Of a stretch of 64,000 bases of DNA, positions 43,551 through 51,333 are shown piece by piece. Location: the NCBI GenBank assembly GCA_021732215.1, contig JAKFVL010000032.1, positions 62,001 to 126,000 of the forward strand. The letters run 5' to 3'. Source of the DNA: Hyphomicrobiales bacterium. GTDB taxonomy: Bacteria; Pseudomonadota; Alphaproteobacteria; Rhizobiales; Xanthobacteraceae. Each line of letters opens with the position of its first letter. The stretch's first letter is position 1. The translations under genes were made by a program, and so were the position numbers. The notes under the pieces are model-generated. The model was not told the origin of the DNA, did no database searches, and saw only the letters and a list, made by a program, of their open reading frames with translations.

Positions 43551-43940
43551 ATTAGGTCGTCCCTGCGAAAGCAGGGACCCATAGCCTCCGAGCATATGCG
43601 TGCCGTATCACGTCTACATACTCGCGAGCTCTCGTTACGGTACGCTGTACATAGGCGTTACGAACAGCTTGGCGTCTCGCATCGCTGAGCACAGGGCGGG
43701 TCGAGGGTCTGGATTCGTGCGCAGGTATTCCATCCATCGCCTCGTCCATAGCGAGGTGTTCGATGATCCGGTAGAAGCAATCGGCCGTGAAAAACAACTC
43801 AAACGCTGGAAACGCGAGTGGAAGATTCAGTTGATCGAGAGGGACAATCTGGACTGGAGTGATCTGAGCGACTTATTGATTTGAGCGCCATCGGGAAACT
43901 CTGAGGCTATGGGTCCCTGCTTTCGCAGGGACGACCTAAT
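43551..43940. mobile_element. GIY-YIG unit bounded by perfect 38-bp inverted repeats
   Basis: Bases 43551-43588 and 43903-43940 are exact reverse complements over all 38 positions. Each end contains its own hairpin, GTCCCTGC-GAAA-GCAGGGAC. The 314-base interior is filled by one GIY-YIG gene. No target-site duplication is obvious outside the ends. That it is mobile is an inference from the flanking repeats and the solo copies at 35717 and 43395. Confidence 0.7.
43600..43884 (+). CDS. Small GIY-YIG nuclease
   Basis: A 94-residue single-domain GIY-YIG protein of the UPF0213 / SLX1-like small group. The catalytic features are YHVYIL...TLYIGVT (the GIY and YIG elements), Arg in SRIAEHR, and Glu in EAIGREKQLKRWKR. 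Family members cut DNA one strand at a time, but this small group is poorly characterised. The start is GTG 43600, only 12 bases inside the left inverted repeat; an ATG at 43596 is out of frame. The stop lies 18 bases before the right repeat. Confidence 0.9.
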   Translation: MPYHVYILASSRYGTLYIGVTNSLASRIAEHRAGRGSGFVRRYSIHRLVHSEVFDDPVEAIGREKQLKRWKREWKIQLIERDNLDWSDLSDLLI

Positions 43941-43996
43941 AAATATTGCCGCCAGATAAAGACTATGACCAGTCTCAGTTCCCGCAGGGACGCTGG

Positions 43997-44500
43997 CTAA
44001 GATGCCTCCGCAAATCGCGCGAATTCCTGCGCCACGGTGCGATAGACGCCTTCCCGAAACGGCACCACCAGACCGGCGACGCGGTCGAGCCGCTCCCAGC
44101 GCCATTGGTCGAACTCGGGCGGCTGGCCGTTCCGCAGCGTCAGCGGATCGATCTCGCTTTCATCGCCCTGGAAACGCATCGCGAACCATTTTTGCCGCTG
44201 GCCGCGAAATTTTGCGAGCCGATGCGGCGGGCCGTCGTAGGGCGGAAACTCGTAGGTCAGCCATCCGGTCTCCGCGAGATAGCTTGCGCGAATAACGCCG
44301 GTTTCCTCCCACAGCTCGCGTGCCGCCGCCTTGCGCGGGTCTTCGTGTTCGTCGATGCCGCCTTGCGGCATCTGCCATTCGCGGCCGGGCAGGATGATCT
44401 CAGGCCCGTCGTCGCGAAAGCGGCGCGCGATCAGCACGCGGCCCTGCGCGTTGAACAGCGCGATGCCGACATTGGGCCGATAGGGTTTTGCGGTGGTCAT
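43997..44500 (-). CDS. rppH: RNA pyrophosphohydrolase (Nudix), copy 1
   Basis: A 167-residue Nudix hydrolase that removes pyrophosphate from 5'-triphosphate RNA and starts mRNA decay. It has the canonical Nudix box GGIDEHEDPRKAAARELWEETGV. The family motifs YRPNVGIALFN and KWFAMRFQGDESEID are present. It lies 23 bases downstream of a second RppH-like gene on the same strand. The gene nearest the GIY-YIG unit on its right is this one. Confidence 0.9.
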   Translation of the reverse strand: MTTAKPYRPNVGIALFNAQGRVLIARRFRDDGPEIILPGREWQMPQGGIDEHEDPRKAAARELWEETGVIRASYLAETGWLTYEFPPYDGPPHRLAKFRGQRQKWFAMRFQGDESEIDPLTLRNGQPPEFDQWRWERLDRVAGLVVPFREGVYRTVAQEFARFAEAS

Positions 44501-44523
44501 CGCGTTCCAAACAGCAACCGCCG

Positions 44524-45024
44524 TCAGGTGAAGCTCTTGAATTCCTTCACCACCCGCTCATAGACCGGCCGCTTGAACGGCACGATCAGTTCGGGAAGAT
44601 TCTTCATCGGCTCCCAGCGCCAGGCGACGAATTCCTGCTTGTGACCGCCGCCGGCGGGATTGGCGACATCGATCTCGCTGTCCTTGCCGGTGAAGCGCAT
44701 GGCGAACCATTTCTGCTTCTGGCCGCGGTAGCGGCCTTTCCATGTGCGGCCTGCGACGGTGCGCGGGATATCGTAAGTCAGCCAGTCCGGCACTTCGCCG
44801 ATCTTCTCGACCGACCGCACGCTGGTTTCCTCATAGAGTTCGCGCTTGGCGGCGGCCCAGGTATCCTCGCCGTTGTCGATCCCGCCCTGCGGCATTTGCC
44901 AGACGTGAGACTCATCGACGTGCTCGATGCCACCGGCACGGCGGCCGATGAAGACGAGGCCTTCCTTGTTGAGCAGCATGATGCCGACGCAGCTACGGTA
45001 GGGGAGATCTTCGTAACGCGGCAT
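44524..45024 (-). CDS. RNA pyrophosphohydrolase-like Nudix protein, copy 2
   Basis: A 166-residue RppH paralogue: [21 protein letters not shown] and WQMPQGGID are followed by a Nudix box ending RELYEETSV, so Ser replaces the usual Gly near the end of GX5EX7REUXEEXGU, while the metal-binding REXXEE glutamates remain. [15 protein letters not shown] matches the RNA-pyrophosphohydrolase subgroup. It is upstream in the same operon as copy 1, so the pair probably arose by tandem duplication. Which one is the main enzyme cannot be told from sequence. Confidence 0.87.
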   Translation of the reverse strand: MPRYEDLPYRSCVGIMLLNKEGLVFIGRRAGGIEHVDESHVWQMPQGGIDNGEDTWAAAKRELYEETSVRSVEKIGEVPDWLTYDIPRTVAGRTWKGRYRGQKQKWFAMRFTGKDSEIDVANPAGGGHKQEFVAWRWEPMKNLPELIVPFKRPVYERVVKEFKSFT

Positions 45025-45082
45025 TCCGATGCGGTCTCCAGCTACGCCAAAAATGTACGATACGTGCGCGATATTTGTTTCA

Positions 45083-45123
45083 GCATGTCTTGTCCGGAAC
45101 CGGTATCCGCTTCGGGGTCATGC
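45083..45123. repeat. Degenerate copy of the GCATGATC...GATCATGC palindrome
   Basis: GCATG at 45083 and CATGC at 45119-45123 bound a core with CCGGAACCGGTATCCGCTTCGG. This corresponds to the copies at 49308, 59394 and 60584, with paired changes in the inner stem. Confidence 0.65.
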
Positions 45124-45181
45124 CCAAAAACAATAACTTGCGCGTATTCATATCGCCAAATCGGCGTTCACCGAACACGCC

Positions 45182-46438
45182 CTAACCCGATCTTGTTTTC
45201 TGCATCGCCGTTGTCAATGGAACGAGCAGGATTCCGCGGCTTTCGAGCGCCTTCGCCCATGCGCCGATCCGGTCGATCGAGACCGGCAGGGCCGAGGCGA
45301 CCCCGATGGCGCTGCCGCGCTCGCGCGCGATGCCTTCGAGCCTGGTCAGCGCCCGGTCGATTTCGGCGGCGGTCGGCACCGTATCGATGCTGACGTCGGC
45401 CTTGCTGAACGGCAATGCCTGCGTGCCGGCGATCGACGCGGCGACGCTGCGGGGCGAACTGCCGTCATCGAGAAAAGCGAGCCCGCGTTTGGCCGCCTCG
45501 CGCAGGATCGGCTGCAGCGCGGCATCGGTCGCGACGAAACGCGCGCCCATGAAGTTGGCGAGGCCGACATAGCCCTGGAAGCGGCTGAGGTGCCAGTGCA
45601 GGCGATCAAGATTCTGTTCGCCGTTGAGCGTGGTCAGCAGCGTCTGCGGGCCAGGGTCGTTATCGGGATAGTCGAATGGCTCCATCGGGATTTGCAGCAG
45701 CACCTCATGCCGCTGCGCGCGAGCACGCTCGACCAGCTTGCCCGGGTCGGAGCCGTAGGGCGTGAACGCCAGCGTGACCGCGCCCGGCAGCTTCATGATC
45801 GCGTCGGTGGTCTTCGCCGCGCCGACGCCAAGGCCAGTGATGACGATGGCGATACTCGGAATCTTGGCGGCGCGCGCGCGATCGAGGTCGCTGCCGGCGG
45901 CATAGGCCTTGAAGGGTTTGAGTCCGTCGGCCGCCGCGATCGGGATCATGCCGTAGCGCGAGTTCTCCAGCAGCTTGGGATCGATGCCGGCGAGCCGCAC
46001 CGGCGCGGGCGCTGCACCGCTGCTATCGGCCGGTTCGCCGCCGCCGATCTGCACGTCGCGCCGTTCGCCGCTGGTTCCGTCGATGATGGTAATGGTCTTG
46101 CGGCCGCCATCGTCGGCCTTCGCCATGGCTTTCGCAGGCTCCGGCGCTTTCGCCATGCTGCCCGGCCCGGCCATGCTTCCTGAGGCAGTTTTGGCGTCAG
46201 TGGGCGCCTTGGCCGGATCGATCGCGACTCGCACCATCGGTTCGCCGCCAGACGGATTGTCGTTGAACAGCGCGAAGCCGGCGAAACCCGCGAGAAACAG
46301 CGCGAGCACCGCCGCGAGCGCCTGCACCGCCGAGATCGGCATGCGCAGCGCAAGTTTTCGCTTGCGCGGCTTGCTTTGTCCAAGCGGGGCGCTCAGGTCG
46401 TCCACGGCCACGGCTGGTTCGTTTCCCTCGCGAATCAT
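45182..46438 (-). CDS. Divergent polysaccharide deacetylase family protein (YibQ-like)
   Basis: A 418-residue protein. A membrane anchor lies at about 36-58 (AAVLALFLAGFAGFALF), followed by an Ala/Pro/Lys-rich linker (to about 110) and the divergent polysaccharide deacetylase domain (IAIVITGLGVGAAKTTDAIMKL, VLLQIPMEPFDYPDNDPGP, RGLAFLDDGSS). In this family the NodB catalytic histidines are largely lost, so activity is doubtful. ATG 46438 follows AGGA by nine bases; the GTG 46456 has no such site. It follows envC-ctpA in the usual order but behind a terminator. Confidence 0.87.
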   Translation of the reverse strand: MIREGNEPAVAVDDLSAPLGQSKPRKRKLALRMPISAVQALAAVLALFLAGFAGFALFNDNPSGGEPMVRVAIDPAKAPTDAKTASGSMAGPGSMAKAPEPAKAMAKADDGGRKTITIIDGTSGERRDVQIGGGEPADSSGAAPAPVRLAGIDPKLLENSRYGMIPIAAADGLKPFKAYAAGSDLDRARAAKIPSIAIVITGLGVGAAKTTDAIMKLPGAVTLAFTPYGSDPGKLVERARAQRHEVLLQIPMEPFDYPDNDPGPQTLLTTLNGEQNLDRLHWHLSRFQGYVGLANFMGARFVATDAALQPILREAAKRGLAFLDDGSSPRSVAASIAGTQALPFSKADVSIDTVPTAAEIDRALTRLEGIARERGSAIGVASALPVSIDRIGAWAKALESRGILLVPLTTAMQKTRSG

Positions 46439-46506
46439 TGCCGCGAATCCTAGCACGTCGGGTGGCTTTTCAGCCGCAATGACGAGGAACCGAAAACCTC
46501 AAGGCA

Positions 46507-46532
46507 AACAAAAAGGCGGCCCGCAGGCCGCC
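46507..46532 (-). terminator. Rho-independent terminator of the envC-ctpA operon
   Basis: GGCGGCC (46515-46521) pairs with GGCCGCC (46526-46532) around CGCA. On the minus strand the stem is followed by TTTTTGTTTG. It lies 31 bases after the ctpA stop. Confidence 0.85.
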
Positions 46533-46562
46533 GTTCTATTGTCGGATGTCACCTGCCGCCGA

Positions 46563-47894
46563 TCAGTTCGCGGCTTTCGGCTTTTCCGGAGTCTTCTGGG
46601 CATTGACCTGGATGCCATGGAGCAGATCGACAGCCGCCTTGAGCGCCTTGTCGTCCTTGGCTTCCGGCGGCACGTAGGACTGCGAGCCGGTTTCTTCGGT
46701 GCCATCGGCCTTGAGATGGCCGCGCAGCGAGGCCTCACCCTTGGTGTCGGTGCGGGACTTCAGCTCTTCCGGGATATCCTGCAGGATCTCGATATCCGGC
46801 GTGATGCCCTTGGCCTGGATCGACTTGCCCGACGGCGTGAAGTAACGCGCCGTGGTCAGCCGCAGCGCGCCGTTGCCGCTTCCCAGCGGAATGATGGTCT
46901 GCACCGAACCCTTGCCGAACGAGCGCGTGCCGATCAGCGTCGCGCGCTTGTGATCCTGCAATGCGCCCGCGACGATTTCCGATGCCGACGCCGAACCGCC
47001 GTTGATCAGAACCGCCACCGGCTTGCCCTTGGTCAGGTCGCCCGACTTGGCGGTGCGGCGCTGGGTTTCGTCGGCGTTGCGGCCGCGGGTCGAGACGATC
47101 TCGCCGCGATCGAGGAACGCATCGGACACCGTCACGGCTTCCTCGAGCAACCCGCCCGGGTTATTGCGCATGTCGATGATGAAGCCCTTGAGCTTGTCCG
47201 CACCGATCTGGGTGGTGAGGTTGGCGATCTCGCGCTTCAGGCCTTCGGTGGTCTGTTCGTTGAAGGTGGTGACGCGGATGTAGGCGATATCGTCGCTCTC
47301 CACACGCGCGCGCACTGAACGGACGCGAATGTTGTCGCGCATCAGCGTGACTTCGATCGGCTTGTCGGCGCCCTTGCGGTTGATCTTCAGCTTGATCTTG
47401 GTGTTGACCGGGCCGCGCATCTTCTCGACGGCCTGATTGAGGGTGAGACCCTGCACGGCTTCGTCGTCGAGATTGGTGATGATGTCGTTGGCCATGATGC
47501 CGGCCTTCGACGCCGGCGTGTCGTCGATCGGCGACACCACCTTGATCAGGCCTTCCTCCATGGTGACTTCGATGCCGAGACCGCCGAACTCGCCGCGGGT
47601 CTGCACCTGCATGTCGCGGAAGCTCTTGGCGTCCATGTAGCTCGAATGCGGATCGAGGCCCTGGAGCATGCCGCTGATCGCGGTTTCGACCAGCTTGCTG
47701 TCATCCGGCTTCTCGACGTAGTCGGCGCGCACGCGCTCGAACACGTCGCCGAACAGATTGAGCTGGCGATAGGTGTCGGACGTCGCGGCTCGCGCGGTCG
47801 AACCGATGAACACGGCGCGGGGCTGCGTCATGAAAACCGTCAGCGCCGCACCAGCCGCAGCACTCAGGAGAACCAGGGAAGTCTTGCGCATCAT
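46563..47894 (-). CDS. ctpA: Carboxyl-terminal processing protease (S41)
   Basis: Periplasmic serine protease of 443 residues. It has a signal/anchor helix (1-22), a PDZ domain (about 98-185; TRGEFGGLGIEV ... DTPASKAGI), and an S41 domain with the Ser303-Lys328 dyad (NGGSASASEIVAG and GTRSFGKGS). It trims C-termini of envelope proteins and often controls peptidoglycan hydrolases. Its start overlaps the envC stop (ATGA), so the pair is translationally coupled. The C-terminal Lys/Pro-rich tail is typical. Confidence 0.94.
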   Translation of the reverse strand: MMRKTSLVLLSAAAGAALTVFMTQPRAVFIGSTARAATSDTYRQLNLFGDVFERVRADYVEKPDDSKLVETAISGMLQGLDPHSSYMDAKSFRDMQVQTRGEFGGLGIEVTMEEGLIKVVSPIDDTPASKAGIMANDIITNLDDEAVQGLTLNQAVEKMRGPVNTKIKLKINRKGADKPIEVTLMRDNIRVRSVRARVESDDIAYIRVTTFNEQTTEGLKREIANLTTQIGADKLKGFIIDMRNNPGGLLEEAVTVSDAFLDRGEIVSTRGRNADETQRRTAKSGDLTKGKPVAVLINGGSASASEIVAGALQDHKRATLIGTRSFGKGSVQTIIPLGSGNGALRLTTARYFTPSGKSIQAKGITPDIEILQDIPEELKSRTDTKGEASLRGHLKADGTEETGSQSYVPPEAKDDKALKAAVDLLHGIQVNAQKTPEKPKAAN

Positions 47895-49225
47895 CCGCGA
47901 ACCTTTTCGCCTTCACTTGCGGCCCACCATGGGCCTGGATCGATAGACGTTCCGTCTTTGCGGAACTCGATATAGAGCACGGGCTGACTTGCGGTGGTCG
48001 CGAGGATCGCAGCAACCTGGGAGGTCGATCCCATGGTGGCAACGGGTTCTCCCGTCAGCACAAACTGGCCGATGTTAACAGATATACGCTCCATCCCGGC
48101 GATCAACACATGATACCCGCCACCGGCATTGATGATCAAGAGTTGTCCGTAGCTGCGGAACGGGCCTGAATACACAACCCATCCATCACACGGTGTTGTG
48201 ACCTGCGCGCCGGGCCGGGTTGCCAGAGAAATGCCTTTTTCGACGCCACCAGCGCCGTCGGAACGGCCAAAATCGCGAATTTTGACGCCATTCACGGGCA
48301 TCGGCAGCAGGCCCTTGGCCGAGGTGAATGCGATCGCCGGCGCGAGCCGGCCCGGGTCCTTGAACACATTCGGATTAGGCTTAATCCCGGAAGGTGCGCC
48401 CTGGAGGCTCGCGGTGGCGGCGGCCTTGGCCGCGCTCTTGAGGTCCTGTTCCATTTTCGCGATCAGGCCCTGCAGCGAATCGACCTGCTTTGAAAGCGCG
48501 ATCGCGCGCTGCCGCTCGGATTCCAGATCGCGTTCGGCGTCGGTCTGCTTCTTCTGGCGCTCGTCGATGTAGGCGGCGAGCTGGATGCGCTCGGTCGCGA
48601 GCTTGTCGCGATCCGAAGCCAGCGCGTCGCGCTCCTGCGTGATCGCCTTGCGCACGGTGACGAGCTCCGACAGATCGCTGACCAGTTTGTCCGCGCGCGT
48701 GCGCATCTCCGGCACAATCGCGCCGAGCAGCATCGCGGTTCGCAGCGATTTCAGCGCATCTTCCGGGCGCACCATCAGGGCCGGCGGTGTGCGGCGTCCG
48801 GCGCGCTGCAGTGCTGCGAGCACCTCCGCCGTCTCGGCGCGGCGCGAATCGAGCGATTGGCGAATCTGGGTTTCGCGCACGTCGAGCGGTTGCAGCCGCT
48901 TCTCGGTCTCGCTGATTTTGGTCTCGACGCCGCGCACACGCGAAGCAATGCCGATCAGCTGCTGATTGAGCTTGGCGCGATCCTGACCGATCGCGGCGAT
49001 ATCGGCCTTCAGCTTCTTCTCGAGTTCGGCGGCGTCTTTTTGCTGAAGCCGCGCCGCTTCGAGTTCCTGCTCGCGCTGCTTGATGAGATCGGCATCGGGC
49101 GTGGTCGGCGGCGCTGCGTTCGCTTGCGGCGAAGGATTGGTCGCGGCCTGCGCATGCAGAATATGTGACGGCAAACTCAAGGCAGCAGCGAGCGCGAGGG
49201 TCAGCGACGCTTCGCGCGCGCGCAT
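47891..49225 (-). CDS. envC: EnvC-type murein hydrolase activator (degenerate M23)
   Basis: A 444-residue protein with a signal peptide (MRAREASLTLALAAALSL, to about 26), long coiled coils (about 45-275) and a C-terminal LytM/M23 domain. The metal-binding positions of active M23 enzymes are lost: the final HxH is LYIEF instead of LHFE. It therefore probably activates amidases as E. coli EnvC does, rather than cutting itself. ATG 49225 was chosen because the signal peptide begins there; the longer start at 49276 is a GTG without a ribosome site. Confidence 0.88.
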   Translation of the reverse strand: MRAREASLTLALAAALSLPSHILHAQAATNPSPQANAAPPTTPDADLIKQREQELEAARLQQKDAAELEKKLKADIAAIGQDRAKLNQQLIGIASRVRGVETKISETEKRLQPLDVRETQIRQSLDSRRAETAEVLAALQRAGRRTPPALMVRPEDALKSLRTAMLLGAIVPEMRTRADKLVSDLSELVTVRKAITQERDALASDRDKLATERIQLAAYIDERQKKQTDAERDLESERQRAIALSKQVDSLQGLIAKMEQDLKSAAKAAATASLQGAPSGIKPNPNVFKDPGRLAPAIAFTSAKGLLPMPVNGVKIRDFGRSDGAGGVEKGISLATRPGAQVTTPCDGWVVYSGPFRSYGQLLIINAGGGYHVLIAGMERISVNIGQFVLTGEPVATMGSTSQVAAILATTASQPVLYIEFRKDGTSIDPGPWWAASEGEKVRG

Positions 49226-49307
49226 CGAATTGATGCGGCGTCGATTGGCGATGTGCGGCTCGGATGCGGTCGTCACGTTGTCGCTGGTCTCGGTAATTTG
49301 TGTTGGC

Positions 49308-49352
49308 GCATGATCTGATCCGAAAACCGGTGCCCACTTTTCGGGATCATGC
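49308..49352. repeat. GCATGATC...GATCATGC palindrome between envC and rlmH
   Basis: Outer arms GCATGATC / GATCATGC and inner CCGAAAA / TTTTCGG enclose CCGGTGCCCAC. It ends two bases from the rlmH stop codon (49354). It is the least degenerate of four copies in the window. Confidence 0.85.
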
Positions 49353-49353
49353 T

Positions 49354-49833
49354 CTAGGCCCGGTGATAGGGGTGGCCCGACAAGATCGTCGCCGCCCGGT
49401 AGAGCTGCTCCAGCAGCATGACGCGAATCATCTGATGCGGCCAGGTCGCCTGGCCGAACGCCAGCCGCAGGTGAGCCTTGCGCCGCAATTCGGGCGAAAG
49501 TCCGTCCGCGCCGCCGATCACGAACGCCGCATCGGCCGAATCATCCCGCCAGCGGCCAAGATGGCGCGCAAACGTGGAACTGTCGATGTTGTCGCCGCGC
49601 TCGTCGAGGGCGACCAGGATGGCCTTGTCCGGGATCAGGGCCGAGATGGCGGCTGATTCCTCGGCGATCCGGGTGGGCGGGTCGCCGGCGCGGCTTTCGG
49701 GAAGCTCGCGAATCTCGATGCCGCGAAAGCCGGTCTTGCGGCCAGTGTCCTCGAAACGCTCCCGATATCGCGCGGCGAGATCGCGCTCGGGGCCTTGTTT
49801 CAGTTTGCCTGTGGCAATGATGAGGATGCGCAT
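49354..49833 (-). CDS. rlmH: 23S rRNA (pseudouridine-1915-N3)-methyltransferase
   Basis: SPOUT methyltransferase (159 residues) that modifies helix 69 of 23S rRNA in assembled 70S ribosomes. The N-terminus RILIIATGKLKQGPERDL, SAM-binding FVIGGADGLSPELR and C-terminal PHQMIRVMLLEQLYRA are all family signatures. The order rsfS-rlmH is conserved across bacteria. A palindromic repeat directly abuts its stop codon. Confidence 0.95.
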   Translation of the reverse strand: MRILIIATGKLKQGPERDLAARYRERFEDTGRKTGFRGIEIRELPESRAGDPPTRIAEESAAISALIPDKAILVALDERGDNIDSSTFARHLGRWRDDSADAAFVIGGADGLSPELRRKAHLRLAFGQATWPHQMIRVMLLEQLYRAATILSGHPYHRA

Positions 49834-49887
49834 GGGCGCAGCCTATCACGGCTGCGAGCCATGTATTGCAGGCTCAATCGGGCAGCG

Positions 49888-50283
49888 TCAGTTCGACCGC
49901 GCTGTACCCGCAGGTGAGGTCCACATCTTCTCAAGATTGTAGAACTCGCGGACCTCGGGGCGGAAGACATGCACGATGACATCGTTGCAGTCGATCAGCA
50001 CCCAGTCGCAGTTCTGCAAACCTTCGATGTGGACGTTTTTGATCCCGCTCTCGCCAAGACCTTTTGCGACGTTCTCGGCGATTGCGCCCACATGCCGGTT
50101 GGCCCGGCCGGTGGTGACGATCATGAAGTCCGCAATCGTGGATTTGCCGCGAAGATCGATGGTGATCGTGTCTTCCGCCTTCATGTCGTCAAGGCGGGAG
50201 AGGATCAGGTTCAAAGTCTCGCCGGCGTCAGGCCGCGCCGTGAAGACTTTTGTGGGCGAGGAAAACTCAGTCGCCCGGGACAA
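49888..50283 (-). CDS. rsfS: Ribosomal silencing factor RsfS
   Basis: Binds ribosomal protein L14 and blocks subunit joining under starvation. The core is complete: LSRLDDMKAEDTITIDL, DFMIVTTGRANRHVGAIAENV, NCDWVLIDCNDVIVHVFRPEVREFYNLEKMW. The start is unclear. The frame is open to ATG 50361, but those residues are not family-like. TTG 50283 gives a normal length of 131 residues. A CTG at 50298 lies nine bases after AAAGG. An ATG next to the same AAAGG is in another frame and stops after 12 codons. Confidence 0.9.
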   Translation of the reverse strand: MSRATEFSSPTKVFTARPDAGETLNLILSRLDDMKAEDTITIDLRGKSTIADFMIVTTGRANRHVGAIAENVAKGLGESGIKNVHIEGLQNCDWVLIDCNDVIVHVFRPEVREFYNLEKMWTSPAGTARSN

Positions 50284-50415
50284 TACAGATGTGGTCAGGG
50301 ACCATTTCCTTTCACTGTATCGCGGACACCGAATCTGGGTGCCCGCCGCCATACTACCCATGTGGGGTTAACGGTTTCAATCGTCCAGTGCCCACAAGGC
50401 CTTTCCAAACCGGAA

Positions 50416-50526
50416 CCTCATCCTGAGGAGGCCGCACGGCGGCCGTCTCGAAGGATGGATTTGGATCGATCACAGGCCTCATCCTTCGAGACGCTGTTTC
50501 TTGCGAAACAGCTCCTCAGGATGAGG
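50416..50526. repeat. Multi-branched palindromic repeat, copy 2
   Basis: Outer 15-bp arms CCTCATCCTGAGGAG (50416-50430) and 50512-50526 are exact reverse complements. The second pair is GTCTCGAAGGATG (50445-50457) with CATCCTTCGAGAC (50480-50492). A perfect hairpin GCTGTTTC-TTGC-GAAACAGC lies at 50493-50512. It is located between rsfS and nadD. Confidence 0.9.
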
Positions 50527-50546
50527 AATATCAGCCGAACATGGGT

Positions 50547-51125
50547 TCATCCGCGCTTCCAGGTTCCGTCGGCGTTGCGCAGGCCGGTCGAGGACAGGCT
50601 GGATTTCATGCCGGTCAGAAATACCCATGCTGGCGGTTTGCGGCCGGCCAGCGTTCCGGCAAGACTTTCGGGAATGCGGCTGTCGCCCAGCGCATGGGCC
50701 GCTGGCGAGGCAAGTGCTGCGAAACTCTGCGGCGGCCGGTCGATCACTGCGATCGGCACTTTCTCTGCGATCCCTTGCCAGTCTTCCCAGCGGTGGAATT
50801 GCGCAAGATTGTCGGCTCCCATGATCCAGACGAAACGAAGCGTGGCGCAGCGCCGCGTCAGATAGGCAATCGTATCGTGAGTGTAGCGGGTGCCGATGAC
50901 AGCTTCGAGACAGCTAACGTCGATGCGCGGATGGTCGGCGACCTCGCGCGCCGCGGTCATGCGTGCGGTCAAATCCGTCAGGCCCCGGGTATCCTTGAGC
51001 GGATTGCCGGGCGTTACCAGCCACCAGACGCGGTCGAGCTTCAGCCGCTTCATCGCGTAGAGGCTGATGGCGCGGTGGGCCGCGTGCGGCGGATTGAACG
51101 AGCCGCCGAGCAGGCCGATCCGCAT
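50547..51125 (-). CDS. nadD: Nicotinate-nucleotide adenylyltransferase
   Basis: Transfers AMP to nicotinate mononucleotide in NAD synthesis. The 192 residues have the nucleotidyltransferase motif [15 protein letters not shown] at the N-terminus and the second signature LSSTGLR at the C-terminus (variant of ISSTxIR). ATG 51125 (MRIGLLGG) is used. An in-frame GTG at 51149 is possible, but the ORF beyond that enters a palindromic repeat and cannot be the real N-terminus. Confidence 0.93.
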   Translation of the reverse strand: MRIGLLGGSFNPPHAAHRAISLYAMKRLKLDRVWWLVTPGNPLKDTRGLTDLTARMTAAREVADHPRIDVSCLEAVIGTRYTHDTIAYLTRRCATLRFVWIMGADNLAQFHRWEDWQGIAEKVPIAVIDRPPQSFAALASPAAHALGDSRIPESLAGTLAGRKPPAWVFLTGMKSSLSSTGLRNADGTWKRG

Positions 51126-51182
51126 GCCGGCGGTATGCGGAGGGATCACCGATCGGAGATTCAAGTCAGAACACTCCGCCGT

Positions 51183-51271
51183 GCCGTCATTGCGAGCGAA
51201 GCGAAGCAATCCAGATCAAGCCGGGACGCTGGATTGCTTCGTCGCGCAAGTGCGCTCCTCGCAATGACGGC
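51183..51271. repeat. Nested palindrome between nadD and proA
   Basis: Outer arms GCCGTCATTGCGAG (51183-51196) and 51258-51271 and inner arms CGAAGCAATCCAG (51202-51214) and 51229-51241 are all exact reverse complements. Confidence 0.9.
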
Positions 51272-51333
51272 GTAAAGATCAAGGCGTGGATGCCCGGCAC
51301 AACGCCGGGCATGGCGAGTCTTCGGGATCATGC

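Noticed and set aside
50541-51275. Plus-strand ORF over nadD
   Set aside because: Antisense to nadD, with its end formed by a translated palindromic repeat.
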